Shown here: positions 34,185 through 43,900 of the stretch, one piece after another
How positions within the stretch are numbered: the stretch's first letter is position 1
How the letters are laid out: every line of letters begins with the position of its first letter
Assembly: GCA_035327585.1 (NCBI GenBank)
Contig: DAOLDD010000016.1
Coordinates: forward strand, 1 to 64,000
Length of the DNA stretch: 64,000 bases
Direction: 5' to 3'
Source: JAMLJG01 sp035327585
Lineage (GTDB): Bacteria; Verrucomicrobiota; Kiritimatiellia; CAIVKH01
Program-made: the position numbers and the translations under genes
Notes under the pieces: generated by a model
Database searches by the model: none
Told to the model about the DNA's origin: nothing
What the model saw: only the letters and a program-made list of their open reading frames with translations

Positions 34185-35072
34185 ATGAGCCCATCCCCCC
34201 CCGTCATCATCGCGGTGCCCGTATACCGGCCCACCCCGGACGCGGACGAGGAGCTCTCGCTGCGGCATCTGAAACACCACCTCGGCGACCACCCCATGGC
34301 GTGGGTTATGCCCGAGGGCCTGGACCTCACCTCCTACGAGCGGCTTCTGCCCGGCGCCCACCGTGTGTCGTTCCATCCCGATCACTTTCGCTCGCGGGCG
34401 GCATATAGCCGGCTGTTGCGCTCCGCCGAGTTCTACCGCGCGTTCGAGGGTTGCGAATTCCTGCTCATCCACCAGCTCGATTGCCTCGTCTTTTCGGACC
34501 AGCTCCAGCGCTGGGCCGGGATGCCGTATGACTACATCGGTGCGCCGTGGATCGCGCGAACCGGGAACGACGCCCGCTGGATCGCGGGCAATGGCGGATT
34601 TTCACTGCGCCGGATCGACGCCCTGCTGCGCGTGCTCACCTCCCGCCGGTTCACCCGCACGCTGCCCCGACGCGCGATCGACCACCTCGCGCACATCGAC
34701 CGGAAACACCACCTGCTGCCCAACGCCTGGCTGCGCCGATGCATCCCGCTGCCCGATGAAACGAATGTACCACCGTGCCGCTGGCACGGCGCGGAGTTGA
34801 ATGAGGTGCGCCGGACGCTCTTCTGGAGCGTACAGGGCGGCCTGCGCGGCTATCTCGAACACAGCACGCTGCACGAGGATCTATTTTGGTCCCTCGTCGC
34901 CCCGCTGTTCGACCCCGCCCTCCGCGTCGCCCCGCCCGACACAGCCGTGCGCTTCGCGTTCGAAATGGAACCCCGCTGGTGCTTCGCTCAAACCGGCGGC
35001 GAACTCCCCTTCGGCTGCCACGCCTGGCAAAAATACGACCGCGCCTTCTGGGAGCCGTTCCTGCTGAAATAA
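34185..35072 (+). CDS. DUF5672 protein, glycosyltransferase-like
   Basis: A 295-aa protein with the DUF5672 motifs: VIIAVPVYRP at the start, FLLIHQLDCLVFSD (a DxD-like position), YDYIGAPW, GNGGFSLRR, HEDLFW and the C-terminal PFGCHAWQKYD. These blocks are typical of a GT-A-like nucleotide-sugar fold, often in capsule or LPS decoration genes. It is divergent from glgB and appears to be a single-gene unit. The donor and acceptor are unknown. Confidence 0.8.
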   Translation: MSPSPPVIIAVPVYRPTPDADEELSLRHLKHHLGDHPMAWVMPEGLDLTSYERLLPGAHRVSFHPDHFRSRAAYSRLLRSAEFYRAFEGCEFLLIHQLDCLVFSDQLQRWAGMPYDYIGAPWIARTGNDARWIAGNGGFSLRRIDALLRVLTSRRFTRTLPRRAIDHLAHIDRKHHLLPNAWLRRCIPLPDETNVPPCRWHGAELNEVRRTLFWSVQGGLRGYLEHSTLHEDLFWSLVAPLFDPALRVAPPDTAVRFAFEMEPRWCFAQTGGELPFGCHAWQKYDRAFWEPFLLK

Positions 35073-35121
35073 TTTTTACAGACGTTGAAAGTCCCGCAAA
35101 AAGTTTTTACAGACGTTGAAA
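35071..35121. repeat. TTTTTACAGACGTTGAAA direct repeat pair, locus 2
   Basis: TTTTTACAGACGTTGAAA occurs twice about 30 bp apart in the gap between convergent genes. The core matches 28501-28557. Confidence 0.75.
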
Positions 35122-35122
35122 A

Positions 35123-36352
35123 TTATGACGCGCCGGCCATCGCATGACCGGCGATCCACCCGGTGGTCCAGGCGGCCTGGAAGTTGAAGCCGCCGGTGAC
35201 GGCGTCGATGTCGAGCAGCTCGCCGGCGAAATGCAGGCCGGGGCAGAGCCGGCTCTCCATGGTCTTGAAATTCACCTCGCGCAACCGTACGCCGCCGCAC
35301 GTCACGAACTCGTCCTTGTACATGCTCTTGCCAGTGACGGGCAGGCGGCACGCGACGACCTCGTCGAGCAGGCGTTGCGCGCTCGTCTTGCCGAGTTGGG
35401 CCCACTGCCGGTCGGGCGGAATCTCCGCGCGGCGGCACAGCCACTCCCACAGCCGGGTCGGCACGTCGAGCAACCCGCCACCCGCGACGACACGGCGCGG
35501 GTGCTCGCGCCGCATACGCTCAATGCCGACGGGCAACGACTCGCGCGCGCCGCGTTGCCAGTTCACGCGCAGGTCGAATGCATAGTCACACTCCGCGAAC
35601 GCGCGCGCACCCCACGCGGACAGCTTTAACGCGGCCGGGCCGCTGACGCCCCAGTGCGTGATCAACAGCGGGCCTGACTGCGCCAGTCCCTGCGCGGGCG
35701 CAGCCACCTCCGCGTCGGACGCGGCGATTCCGGCGAGCGCGTGCAGGTCCCCGTCGTCGATGTTGAAGGTGAAAAGCGACGGTGCGGGCGGTTCGATTGT
35801 GTGGCCCACCGAGGCCGCGAGCCGATAGCCCGCCGTCGCCTTGTTGCCGCCCGTCGCGAGCAGCAACCGATCCGCATCCAGCGTCTCGCCCGTCGTGAGG
35901 TCGAGGTCGAACCCGCCCGCAGCGCGCGGCCGGATGGCGTGGAGGCCACGACCCGTATAGACGCGCACGCCTGCGCTGCGCGCGGCCTCACGCAGGCAGT
36001 TGACGATGCTGGACGACGAGTCGCTGACCGGGAACATGCGCCCGTCGGGCTCGACCTTCAGCGGGACGCCGCGCGACTCGAACCACTGCACCGTATCGCG
36101 CGGCTGGAAGCGATGGAACGGGCCGATGAGTTCGCGCGCACCGCGCGGATAGTTGCGGACGAGTTGGTCGACGTCGAAACAGTGGTGCGTGACGTTGCAG
36201 CGCCCGCCGCCGGAGATCGTCACCTTCGCGAGCAACTCGGGACTTTTCTCCAGCAGCACCACCTCCGCGCGCGGATCGGCCTCCGCCGCCGCAATCGCGC
36301 CAAAGAAGCCCGCCGCCCCGCCGCCCGCAACGACCAATCTCCTCCCGCTCAT
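35123..36352 (-). CDS. FAD-dependent flavoprotein, HI0933/YhiN family
   Basis: The 409-aa protein starts with the Rossmann dinucleotide motif VVAGGGAAGFFGAIAAAE and the family hallmark LLAKVTISGGGRCNVTH. The C-terminus has the second conserved block FVTCGGVRLREVNFKTMESRLCPGLHFAGELLDIDAVTGGFNFQ. Members of this family are widespread flavoproteins of uncertain reaction. The 1.2-kb gene stands alone, convergent with the DUF5672 gene. Confidence 0.92.
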   Translation of the reverse strand: MSGRRLVVAGGGAAGFFGAIAAAEADPRAEVVLLEKSPELLAKVTISGGGRCNVTHHCFDVDQLVRNYPRGARELIGPFHRFQPRDTVQWFESRGVPLKVEPDGRMFPVSDSSSSIVNCLREAARSAGVRVYTGRGLHAIRPRAAGGFDLDLTTGETLDADRLLLATGGNKATAGYRLAASVGHTIEPPAPSLFTFNIDDGDLHALAGIAASDAEVAAPAQGLAQSGPLLITHWGVSGPAALKLSAWGARAFAECDYAFDLRVNWQRGARESLPVGIERMRREHPRRVVAGGGLLDVPTRLWEWLCRRAEIPPDRQWAQLGKTSAQRLLDEVVACRLPVTGKSMYKDEFVTCGGVRLREVNFKTMESRLCPGLHFAGELLDIDAVTGGFNFQAAWTTGWIAGHAMAGAS

Positions 36353-36361
36353 GAGGAAGAG

Positions 36362-36444
36362 TTAACCACGAAACACACGAAAGACACGAAAGGATTTCCG
36401 CTCCCCCCCTTTGTCCCCTTGTGCCTCTGACCCTTTGTGCCTTC
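36362..36444. repeat. CCACGAAACACACGAAAG-type repeat
   Basis: ACCACGAAACACACGAAAG tandem units are followed by CTTTGTCCCCTTGTGCC units of opposite sense, making a weak hairpin between two genes. Confidence 0.65.
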
Positions 36445-36864
36445 CTAATGACACCCGCAGGAGGGGCCGCAGCCGCCGCTGGAGAAATCGTCGTCGGTCG
36501 GCAAGCGGCCAAGCTCGAAGGTCTTGCGGACGTAGGCGCTGACGGTCGATTCAATTTTGTGCATCGCGCGCTGGGCGTCGATGAACCCCTGCGCGATGGG
36601 GTTGGACAGGAACTCCGTCTCCTCGCGCTCGAACTGCGCGACTTCGAGGTCGGTGATCTGCTCGCCGTTCTCGTGCTTGCCGTGCAGCGTGTCCTGCAGG
36701 TCGCAGAGGCGCTGGTACTGCTGGCTCATTTTTTCATCCGCAAGGAACTGCTGGATGGTGCGCTTCATGTCCTGGTACGCGGGTTGGTCCAAAATGGTCT
36801 GGCACAACTCCTTGGTCTTGCGAATAAGCGGGGTTTCTTCCTGCTGGATCAGAATCGGTTTCAT
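36445..36864 (-). CDS. YlbF-family protein with Cys-rich tail
   Basis: The 139-aa helical protein starts at the ATG at 36864 behind GGAGG. The YlbF-type coiled region (RKTKELCQTILDQPAYQDMKRTIQQFLAD...YQRLCDLQDTLHGKHENGEQIT) fills most of it. It ends in SGGCGPSCGCH, a Cys-rich tail that could bind metal or an Fe-S cluster. In Firmicutes YlbF/YmcA proteins assist RNA processing and carry Fe-S clusters as a complex. Whether that applies here is unknown. Confidence 0.8.
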   Translation of the reverse strand: MKPILIQQEETPLIRKTKELCQTILDQPAYQDMKRTIQQFLADEKMSQQYQRLCDLQDTLHGKHENGEQITDLEVAQFEREETEFLSNPIAQGFIDAQRAMHKIESTVSAYVRKTFELGRLPTDDDFSSGGCGPSCGCH

Positions 36865-37045
36865 AGTCCTCCAAACGCGGAACGTAGCACACCGCGGCAA
36901 AAAAGCGAACGCGCTCATGCAATCAGGGTTTCCCCGATTGCGCAACCCGTTGTGAATGAAGAAGGTGCGGGCGGGGAAGAAGAGAGAGAGAGAAGAGGGG
37001 GAAGGACACGAGGGCACGAGAGAAGAATTTGGGCAGGAGGCGGGT

Positions 37046-38455
37046 ATGGAACTGCACATGAAATTGGCGCGGCGGTTTGGGTGGGCGATCGCGGGGTTCT
37101 TTTGCATCGGGCTCGCGGCGGCGCTGCTGCTGCGGTTGGAGTTGATCCGCCCGGCGGGCTGGCTGATGCAGTCCGACACGTTCGACAAGTTGTTCAGCAT
37201 GCACGGCGTGCTGATGGTGTATTTCGTCCTGCTGCCCGCCTTTCCGGCCCTGCTCGGGCTCACCACCCTGCCCCGCCTGCTCGGGCGTACGGGTTTTGTC
37301 ATGCCACGTCTCAACACGCTCGCCTGGTGGTGCTATGCGGCGGGCGGGGCACTCGTGCTGGGCGCCTTCACGCTCGGTGGACTTGATACGGGCTGGTCGT
37401 TCTCCGCCCCGTACAGCTTCCTCACGCGACAGACCCCGGTGACGCTCGCCGCCCTGGGCGTCATTGGCGCCGCGCTCGCGAACCTGCTGCTCGCGGTGAA
37501 CGGGGTGGCGACGGCGCATGCGCGCAAGACGACCGAGCCGTGGACCGCGGGTCCGCTCAGCGTGACGGGTCTCTACGCCGGCTCGCTGGCGACGCTCGTT
37601 TCCGCGCCGCTCATGGTGCTGGCGATGACGCTGCTCCTGCTGGAGCGCCTGCTGGGCCTCCAGTTGTTTGACGCGGCGCGCGGCGGTGATCCGTCGATTT
37701 TCAACCAGCTCTTTTGGGTCGCGGCGACGCCCGCCCTCTACGCCGTGGTCCTGCCCGCGGCGGGGGCGATGAGCGACCTCATGGAGAGCGTCAGCGGCCG
37801 CGCGCTGCGTATGCGCCGGGCCGTCGCCTGGTCGCTGCCGGCCGTCGCCGTGCTCAGCGCTTTTCTTTGGGGCCGCCACCTGATGGCGGGCGCGGGTCCG
37901 GCCGAGGCGGGCGTGGCCGCGCTGCTCAGCCATTTGGTCGCGCTGCCGCTGGGACTCGTGGTGATGAGCTGGTTGATATCCGCGGCGCGGGGCGGCTGGA
38001 CCGGCGAGGCGGCGGCCGGCCTCCTGCGCGGATTCGTCCTGCTGCTTGCCGTCGGCCTGCTCACCGGCCTGCCGCTGGCCTCGCCGGCGCTGAACCGGCA
38101 CCTGCACGGCAGCGTCTTCGTCGTCGCGCACCTGCACGTGGTGCTGGTCGGCGGCGTACTCACCGCGCTGCTCGCGGTCCTCGTCCACCACTGGCCGCGC
38201 TGGACCGGACGCATTCCGCGGGACACCCTGCTGCGCGCCGGAGCGGGCACGCTGGTCGCGGGCGTGATCCTGACCTTCGCGCCGCTGTTCCTGCTCGGCT
38301 ATCAGGGCCTGCCGCGCCGCCACCATTTCTATCCGGACGAATTCATGCTCTTTCAAGTGCTCGCGGCCGGCGGCGCCACCATCCTCGTCACCGCCCTCGC
38401 CCTCCACGCCATCGCCCTGCTGACCGCGCGCCGCCCCGCCGAGACGGCAGCCTGA
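37046..38455 (+). CDS. heme-copper oxidase subunit I homologue lacking the CuB site
   Basis: A 469-aa membrane protein of about 12 helices that aligns along its length with cytochrome c oxidase subunit I. Heme ligands remain: His53 (SMHGVLM) and His362/His364 (VVAHLHVVL), plus the PRLN and QGLPRR landmarks. The active site is degraded: the H-P-E-V-Y motif reads T228-P-A-L-Y, W-A-H-H reads W-G-R277-H, the K-channel Lys is Val305, and the D-channel Asp is Gly83. No subunit II or III is adjacent. The start is set by AGGAGG five bases before the ATG. It cannot be a normal oxygen reductase. Confidence 0.85.
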   Translation: MELHMKLARRFGWAIAGFFCIGLAAALLLRLELIRPAGWLMQSDTFDKLFSMHGVLMVYFVLLPAFPALLGLTTLPRLLGRTGFVMPRLNTLAWWCYAAGGALVLGAFTLGGLDTGWSFSAPYSFLTRQTPVTLAALGVIGAALANLLLAVNGVATAHARKTTEPWTAGPLSVTGLYAGSLATLVSAPLMVLAMTLLLLERLLGLQLFDAARGGDPSIFNQLFWVAATPALYAVVLPAAGAMSDLMESVSGRALRMRRAVAWSLPAVAVLSAFLWGRHLMAGAGPAEAGVAALLSHLVALPLGLVVMSWLISAARGGWTGEAAAGLLRGFVLLLAVGLLTGLPLASPALNRHLHGSVFVVAHLHVVLVGGVLTALLAVLVHHWPRWTGRIPRDTLLRAGAGTLVAGVILTFAPLFLLGYQGLPRRHHFYPDEFMLFQVLAAGGATILVTALALHAIALLTARRPAETAA

Positions 38456-38497
38456 CTGGCCAGAACGTTAAGAGCCGCCCGGCGAGCAGTTGCGAAG

Positions 38498-40714
38498 TCA
38501 CAACAGCGACACCGCGTCGACGTCGACGGACCAGGCGACGGTGTCGGGCCATTTGAAGTCACGCAGGATCGCCTTGATGGGGTCCGTGAGTTGGCGGGTC
38601 GTCGCGGCGCGCATCATGATCTGATACCGGAACTCGCCGCGCGCCTTCGCGAGCGGCGCGGGGACGGGGCCGCCGATGCGGACGGAGACGTCGAGCAGAT
38701 CCTGCAGGCGACGCATGAGCGACATGCCGGTCAGTTTCACCAGTTCCTCCTGCACGCCGCGCAGCGTCACGCAAACCAGATGCCCGTACGGCGGATAGCC
38801 CAGCTCCTTGCGAAACTCCAGTTCCTGGTCGATGAACCCGTCGTAGTCCAGGTTCCGCGCGGCCTGGATCGCGGGATGGAACGGCGTAAAGGTCTGCACG
38901 ATCACTTCGCCCACCAAATCGCCGCGCCCCGCGCGCCCCGCGACCTGCGTCAGCAACTGGAACGTCCGTTCCCCGGCACGGAAGTCCGGCAGGTGCAAAC
39001 TCAAATCCGCGGCGACGACGCCGACCAGCGTGACGCCGGGAAAATCGAGTCCTTTCGCGATCATCTGCGTGCCGATCAGGATGTCGATCTGGCCGCCGCG
39101 GAACGCGCCGAGCGTCTTCCGGTAGGAATCCTTCTGCGTCATCGTATCGGAATCCATCCGCTCGATGCGCGCCTTCGGGAACACCTTGCGCATCACGTCC
39201 TCGACCCGCTGCGTGCCGATGCCGGAATATTTAAACGCGGGATCGCGGCACTGCGCGTTCGGACACCGCTCCGGCACCCGCTGCTGCGCGCCGCAAATGT
39301 GGCAGACCAGCCGGTCCGTCGGCTTGTGGTACGTCAGCGCGACGCTGCATTGCTCGCAGCGCGCGACGGTCCCGCAGGACGGGCACACCAGCGACGTCGC
39401 GAAGCCGCGCCGGTTCAGGAAGAGGATCGTCTGTTCGGCGCGCTCGATGCGGGACTGGATCGCCTCCTTCAAGTCGCGCGAAAGCACGTTGAGGCGACCC
39501 TCCTTCTCCATCTCCTGTCGCATATCCACGATCCGCATCCCCGGCATGCGGCGGTGGTCCACCCGGTGCGGCATCCGCGCGAGGGTGTATTTGCCACGCT
39601 GCGCGTTGTGCAGCGATTCAAGGGAGGGCGTGGCGGAACCCAGCACGACCGCGCAACCATCCCGGTGCCCGCGCATCACCGCGACATCACGTGCGTTGTA
39701 GCGCGGCGCCTCCTCCTGCTTGTAGCTGTGCTCATGCTCTTCATCGACGACGATGAGGCCGAGGTGGTGCACCGGCGCGAACACAGCGGAGCGCGGCCCG
39801 ATCACGATGCGCGCCTCACCCTCGTGTACGCGGTGCCACTCGTCATGCCGCTCGCCGGACGACAATTCACTGTGCAGCACGGCAACGGTGTCGCCGAAGC
39901 GCGAGCGGAACCGGTCCACGGTTTGCGGCGTCAGCGAAATTTCGGGCACGAGCACGATGCAGCCCCCGCCCTTTTTCAGGACCTGGTCGATGGCCTGGAG
40001 ATAGACCTCCGTCTTGCCGCTGCCGGTGACGCCGAAGAGCAGCACGACACCCGGCTTCGGCGCTTCGATGGCCTGCTTGATCGTGGCCAGCGCATCGGCC
40101 TGCTGCGGCATCAACGGGAGCGGCTGCGTGGGCAGCACCTCGTGCCCCGCGTCGGCGCGCCGGCGCGACGCGCGCTTGCCCACCGTGACGAAGCCCTTGC
40201 GCGCGAGCCCGCGCACCGCGGCCGCGCTCGCTCCGCTGGCCTTGGTAAGTTCCGGCATCGTGGCCGGCCCCGCGGCGAGCGCGTCAATGATCTTCGCCTG
40301 CGCGGCGGCTTTGCGGCGCAGCTCCACGACCGCCAGCGCATCGCGCGCCAGGGCGGTCGGGGTCACCACCGTGACCTCCTTGAAGCGCGCGGTCGCACGG
40401 CGCACAGCGCTGGGCAGGACGGTTCGGACCGCCTGTTCCACCGGGGCGACGTAATAATCCGCGATCCAGCGCGCGAGGTTGAGGATGTTTTCCTCCACGA
40501 GCGGCTTCTTGCCGACCACCGAGCGGATCGGCTTGAGCCCGGAGAAGGTGGAGGACTCGGCGAACGCGACGACGTAACCGTGCGCCTCGCGGCGGCCGAA
40601 GGGAATCGCGACGCGGGAACCGACGCGCACGGCGTCGGCGAGTTCGTCGGGCACCAGGTAGTCGAACTCCCGGTCCAGCGACAAATCAACGACCACGCGC
40701 GCGATGCGACTCAT
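38498..40714 (-). CDS. priA: primosomal replication restart helicase PriA
   Basis: PriA reloads the replisome at stalled forks. The 738-aa protein has the 3'-DNA-binding N-terminal domain (FDYLVPDELADAVRVGSRVAIPFG), Walker A GVTGSGKTE near residue 227, the DEEH box VVDEEHEHSYKQEE, and the zinc site formed by CPSC...CEQC and CHIC...C near 440-490. The C-terminal helicase half contains IGTQMIAKGLDFPGV and TQVAGRAGRG. It is convergent with the oxidase-like gene. Confidence 0.96.
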   Translation of the reverse strand: MSRIARVVVDLSLDREFDYLVPDELADAVRVGSRVAIPFGRREAHGYVVAFAESSTFSGLKPIRSVVGKKPLVEENILNLARWIADYYVAPVEQAVRTVLPSAVRRATARFKEVTVVTPTALARDALAVVELRRKAAAQAKIIDALAAGPATMPELTKASGASAAAVRGLARKGFVTVGKRASRRRADAGHEVLPTQPLPLMPQQADALATIKQAIEAPKPGVVLLFGVTGSGKTEVYLQAIDQVLKKGGGCIVLVPEISLTPQTVDRFRSRFGDTVAVLHSELSSGERHDEWHRVHEGEARIVIGPRSAVFAPVHHLGLIVVDEEHEHSYKQEEAPRYNARDVAVMRGHRDGCAVVLGSATPSLESLHNAQRGKYTLARMPHRVDHRRMPGMRIVDMRQEMEKEGRLNVLSRDLKEAIQSRIERAEQTILFLNRRGFATSLVCPSCGTVARCEQCSVALTYHKPTDRLVCHICGAQQRVPERCPNAQCRDPAFKYSGIGTQRVEDVMRKVFPKARIERMDSDTMTQKDSYRKTLGAFRGGQIDILIGTQMIAKGLDFPGVTLVGVVAADLSLHLPDFRAGERTFQLLTQVAGRAGRGDLVGEVIVQTFTPFHPAIQAARNLDYDGFIDQELEFRKELGYPPYGHLVCVTLRGVQEELVKLTGMSLMRRLQDLLDVSVRIGGPVPAPLAKARGEFRYQIMMRAATTRQLTDPIKAILRDFKWPDTVAWSVDVDAVSLL

Positions 40715-40775
40715 GCCGCCATCATCGACGCGCCGCCGCGAATTGCAAGCGGCGCGGCGCGCCCGCTTATGGCGG

Positions 40776-40920
40776 TTCTCGTAAATTTTGTCCTGAACAG
40801 CCCCTCACCCCCGCCCTCTCCCCAAGGGAGCGGGTGCTGGCTTCTCCCTCTCCCCGAGGGAGAGGGTTGGGGTGAGGGAGCGAGTCAAGATGTCGGCAAT
40901 CAGGACAAAACTTTCGAGAA
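40776..40920. repeat. inverted repeat CAGGACAAAA enclosing a CCCTCACCCC hairpin (copy 3)
   Basis: Outer arms at 40776-40795 and 40901-40920 pair at 18 of 20 bases. The inner hairpin at 40801-40878 is the third copy of the CCCTCACCCC family. The element fills the priA to giant-gene gap. Confidence 0.75.
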
Positions 40921-40925
40921 GCACT

Positions 40926-43900
40926 CTAGAATCCGACGAGAATCCGGTAGTGCTGGACCGTGACCGGCCCGATCACCGCGATCTTCACGGTGACGAACTC
41001 GACACCCGGTTCCACCGGCGCCGTCGTCTCGCTGATCACGGTCCACGCCATGTCCATCCACGTGGTCATGTTGTTGGACCCTTGCAGCGTGTAGAGCAGC
41101 CCCGGGTCGTCGGTGCGGCGGTGGTACGTGATGATCAGGTGGCCATCCGGCGACGGGCCGAGCGTGATGCGGCGGTCTTCCGGCGCGTTCGGGTCGCCGC
41201 CAAAGGCGTATTCCTCGTCGTTCGACAGGTCATCGCCATCCGGATTCGCACCGCCGCCCCATAGCGAGGCCGCGAGCGCCGCGTTGGTCACGTCGTTGCC
41301 GAAGCGCGCGAGATTCCAAAGGTCGCGCGGCGTATTGGACAACAGGATACCGTCGATGACGATCACTTGGAATGTCTGGCTGGCGGACGCGCCGCTCAAG
41401 TCGGTCGCCTGCAACGCGACGGGCGTCATGCCGATGTATTCCGACGTGCCCGTCACCGCGCCGCTGATGAAGTCGAGGCCGTTGGAGCCGGACGGGAAGG
41501 TCGCCGTGAGCGTCAGCACATCGTCCAAATCCGGATCCGTGAACGTGCCGGCCGGAATCGGGAAGTGGTACGGATCCCCGAGGTCAGCAAACTGGTCCGC
41601 GACCGGCAGCGCCAGCACGGGCGGATTGTTCGGCTTGTAGCGGAAAATATAGGCGAAGCCGCGATTGCTTCCCTCCGCCGTATCCGCAGGCGCGCCGACG
41701 ATAAACGTCTCCGTATCAATGCCCAGCGAGGCGCCAAATTGGCCGGCCGTGCTGCCCGCGGGACGATTAAACTTGAAGACCTGTATCCAGTTGGTCGGGC
41801 TCGCGGGATCCGGGCGCAGCATAAAGGTCGCACCAAGATTCGGCGTGGTGGCCGTGAACGGTGCGCCGATGATGAGCCGCTTGCCCTTGATGCCAACGGC
41901 ATTCCCGAACCGCCGCTCATTTTCGGTCTGGCGATCAAAGCGCGTAACATGGACCCAGGCGTTGCTCGTTGCATTCCACTCCAGGAGATACGCCACGCCG
42001 ACGCTCGTGTTGGTGCCAAACGCGACCGCGGGCGCGCCGATGAGCGCCAGGTTTCCATCCACGGCCACGCTCCACCCGAATTCACCAGCCTGATTGGTCA
42101 CCAACGAGTCCACGCGCTGGGCGATGCCCCAATTGTCCGGTCCACCGGTGTTGCGGGAGAGGAAGTAGGCCGATCCCTCGCGCAGCGTCAGGTTCGTGTT
42201 GATGTCCGCGCGCGGCGCGCCCACCGCGAGGCGATCCCCGGACAGCGCGAGGTTCCAGCCGAAGTCGGAATTCGTGATGCCCGCCCCGGTCGGCGTCCTT
42301 CGCGCCACTTCGCCCCAGGCATCAGGTCCGCCCGCGTTGCGGTTGAAGATGAACACCGCGCCATTCGTCGTGCCGTCCAGCGCGGCGCGCGGTGCGCCGA
42401 CCGCCAGCCAGTCGCCCTCAACCTGCACGGCGTAGCCGAACCGCGCGGCATTGGCGACATTGGTCGGCGCGATGCGAACCAGTTCGCCCCAGTTGTTGCT
42501 GCCGCCGACATGGCGCCCGAAGAGATAGACGGCGCCCATATCGATGCCGCCGGTTTCGTCGCCATCCGCGCCGACCGCGATCAGATCCGGCGAGATCGCG
42601 ACGGACTGACCGAACCGGTCGTTCGTGTCCACCTGCGCGGGCCGCAGATGCCGCCACTCGATCCAGTTGTTGGTCACGGCGGGCGTCGGATCCCGCCTGT
42701 AGATGAAAGCGGAACCGGCGTTGATGCCGTTCGTCGTCGCACCGGGCGCGCCGACCACCGCGAAGTCGTTCAGGGTGTCCACGGATGTGCCGAACTGGCC
42801 ACGCAGGTTGATATTCGTCGGCTGCAGCTGGCCCTCGTAGGAGTTCAGCGCGATGACCGTGGTGGTGAAATCCGACACCGTCGGCGCAAAGCCGTCATTC
42901 ACCTCAAGCAGGAAGGCGTTGGTGCGGCTGGTTCCGATCGGGAAGGGGTTCGTGGACGGCACAAACTGCATCAGGCGGAGTTGCGCCGTGGCGGCGGCGG
43001 CGGTGATGCCCGTCGCGCGGTACACGCCCGCGGTCAGCAGCGCGAAGGAACTCGTGTTCGTCAGCACGCCATTCGTCGTGATGTCCATGGTGATGGTGAC
43101 CGTCAGCGGTTGCAGGGTCAGGTCGTCCACCTCGACGATGGTCACGGACGAGAAGAGATGGATCGGCATGAGCCGGAACGTGGTCTGGTCCGCGCGTGTC
43201 CCAAGAATCTGCGGCGGATCGTTGATCGCCGTGACGGTCACGGTGGAGTTGGTATCCGTCACCGGCGCGGACTTGTTGTCCGTGATGGTGATCGTGAAGA
43301 ACGTGGTCTCCGATTGCGGCACGGTGATCCGGTTTTCGGTGGGCTCGAAGATGATATCGCGGATGCGGACCGTCGCGTGCGCGGCGGTGACATTGGTCAA
43401 CGCGTACACGCCGGGCAGCACCTCCACGAAGCCGTCCTGGTTGCGGAAGGTTCCCTTCGCGGCGTCGTCCAGCGCCACGGTGACATCGACCACTTCCTGC
43501 AACTGCTGGTCAACTTCGGTGAAGAGCACATGCAGGAAAGGCTTCGTGCTTTCCTTGTCCGTGATGGCGATGGGCATGGCCGGGTTGTCGATTTCCGGCT
43601 GGTCGTTCCGGCCCTCCACCACGAGGGTGATCGTCGACGTGGAGCGTCCGCTGGAGGCATTCTGCACGAGCACCTGCACACGGCCCGTCACCAGCACGCT
43701 CGATTCATCCGCGACGCGATAGAAGAAGGACTCCGTATAGGGATAGCCGCCGGTATAGACCCCGACGGGCGTATAGAGCACGGTGTTGCCGCCGCTCACG
43801 GACACGGCGCCGCCCGCGTTCTGGCCGAATACGCTGTGCAGCGTGTACTCCTCCTCGTAGTCCGTCGTCAGCGGATCGTTCGCGAGCACGTCGAGTTCGT

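Noticed and set aside
37046..38455. Functional cytochrome c oxidase or nitric oxide reductase subunit
   Set aside because: Two of the three CuB histidine positions, the gating Glu and both proton-channel residues are lost, and no partner subunit genes are adjacent.
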